DNA of 30,493 bases from Reclinomonas americana ATCC 50394 (Eukaryota; Jakobida; Jakobea; Jakobida). The notes beneath the pieces were generated by a model. That model searched no databases. It saw nothing but the letters and a program-made list of their open reading frames with translations, and was not told where the DNA came from. The position numbers and the translations under genes were made by a program. Below, piece by piece: positions 29,854-30,493 of the stretch. Each line of letters begins with the position of its first letter. Position 1 is the stretch's first letter. Location of the stretch: positions 28,464-58,956 of the forward strand of contig PS015194.1 of NCBI GenBank assembly GCA_048213135.1, given 5' to 3'.

Positions 29854-30455
29854 TTACTCGGGACGAGCAAACTCAGTGAGCGCCGCCTCAAACCTGCACG
29901 TGCACGACGTGTGAGTGTGCAGTTGTCCCAAGCACACACACATTGGCAAATAAAAAAGAACGCAACTCAGACATGAGGGTGGTGAACTCCTTGATGTGGC
30001 GCACGTTCTTGGCGTCGAGGTGCTTGAACGAGGCCTCCACAGTGCCAAACAGCGAGTTCAAGTTGACCAGCGCACGCTCCAACACAGTGCGGCTGCGTGG
30101 GTTCTCGGCACGGCGACCACCGCGTGTCTGGTGCATGCGCATCGAGGTCAGCGCGGCCTCCAGCACACCGGCATCGGACGAGCTCTGCTTGGCCTGTTCA
30201 TGCACATGCACACAGCGTGAGTGGCTCTGTGTGTGACTCGTGTGATCACCAAGCGCGCCTAGTCACCTTGTTCACGTGGCGGAGCAGCTGGCGCCAGCTG
30301 CGATAGTCGGCGCGGGCCTTCTCGTACAGGGCAGAGGCATCACCCAGGGCTCCCTCGTTGCCAGCGTCCTCGGCAGAGACGGCAGCGTAGGCGGTGGTGG
30401 CGGCCAGAGCGCACAACACCAGCAACAGGAGGAGTGTTCGCACAGAGATGATCAT
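29854..30455 (-). CDS. Small secreted helical protein
   Basis: Three exons from ATG at 30455 to TAA (plus-strand 29854-29856). The signal peptide is clear: MIISVRTLLLLLVLCALAAT then TAYAAVSAEDAG, with cleavage likely after AYA or nearby. The mature protein (about 115 residues) is helical and cysteine-free: ALYEKARADYRSWRQLLRHV, DAGVLEAALTSMRMHQTRGG, TVLERALVNLNSLFGTVEAS, FKHLDAKNVRHIKEFTTLMS and EFEAALTEFARPE. The last intron has its minus-strand donor at 29966 (GTTGCGTTC), which splits the Glu codon before FEAAL. No family recognised. Similar in layout to the gene at 28225-28760. Confidence 0.78.
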
Positions 30456-30458
30456 GAT

Positions 30459-30493
30459 TGGGTGGGGTGGGGTGTGTGTGTGTGGGTGTGTGT
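30459..30493. repeat. GGGGT/GT-rich tract at window edge
   Basis: Low-complexity GGGGTGGGGT then (GT)n upstream of the secreted protein gene; it runs out of the window. Too irregular to call a telomere repeat. Confidence 0.6.

Noticed and set aside
30459-30493. Telomere-like G-rich repeat at the window edge
   Set aside because: The pattern GGGGTGGGGTGTGTG is irregular and lies in a promoter among many similar GT tracts in this window.
1-30493. tRNA, rRNA, snRNA, CRISPR array or transposon
   Set aside because: No cloverleaf, rRNA core, Sm-site RNA gene, spaced direct repeats, transposase or terminal repeats could be supported by reading.

Overview
The window is a piece of nuclear DNA from a microbial eukaryote (protist-like). 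Nearly every gene is cut by many short introns of about 50-90 bases ending in CAG or TAG. The DNA is GC-rich with many (GT)n, (GA)n and triplet microsatellites. Products are typically eukaryotic: gamma-tubulin complex protein 3, a peroxisomal half ABC transporter, an ARID protein, PRA1 and an SMN homologue. Species cannot be fixed from the sequence; a peroxisomal ABCD transporter and SMN argue for a free-living, gene-rich protist. Five runs of N (500-519, 1647-1986, 2322-2357, 11330-11432, 19856-20329) show this is a gapped draft scaffold.

Layout: 1-3329 holds an unrecognised helical-repeat protein whose strand flips exactly at two N gaps, which looks like one minus-strand gene with an inverted middle contig. 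3544-6932 (+) is GCP3. 7026-8192 (-) is a possible START/SRPBCC-like protein, head to head with a ZIP metal transporter at 8238-9827 (+). 10012-11273 (-) is a PRA1-family protein and 11433-15069 (+) a large ARID protein. 15141-15787 (-) is an NTF2/SnoaL-like protein, head to head with an ABCD transporter at 15851-18953 (+). 19084-20513 (-) is a PAP2 lipid phosphatase and 20715-24539 (+) a MORN-repeat protein with a C-terminal PH domain. 24659-25747 (-) is a Tudor-less SMN homologue, head to head with an SLC18-like MFS transporter at 25805-27862 (+). 28225-28760 (+) is a small secreted helical protein, 28806-29578 (+) a thioredoxin-like protein with a CPPA active-site segment, and 29854-30455 (-) a second small secreted helical protein.

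Genes are packed tightly. Several pairs are divergent with only 45-215 bases between start codons, and convergent pairs are separated by 80-275 bases. There is no operon-like functional theme; the set is general housekeeping.

The most striking signal is in the splice sites. At least twenty introns, in thirteen different genes and all three codon phases, begin with GTTGCG, and eighteen of these with GTTGCGT. This is far from the usual GTRAGT and sits beside a second set beginning GTGCGT or GTGAGT. Reading frames, and in many cases conserved protein motifs, are restored only if these are used as donors. This is the best candidate here for an undescribed feature, and the SMN homologue (snRNP assembly) in the same window makes the splicing machinery of this organism worth examining.
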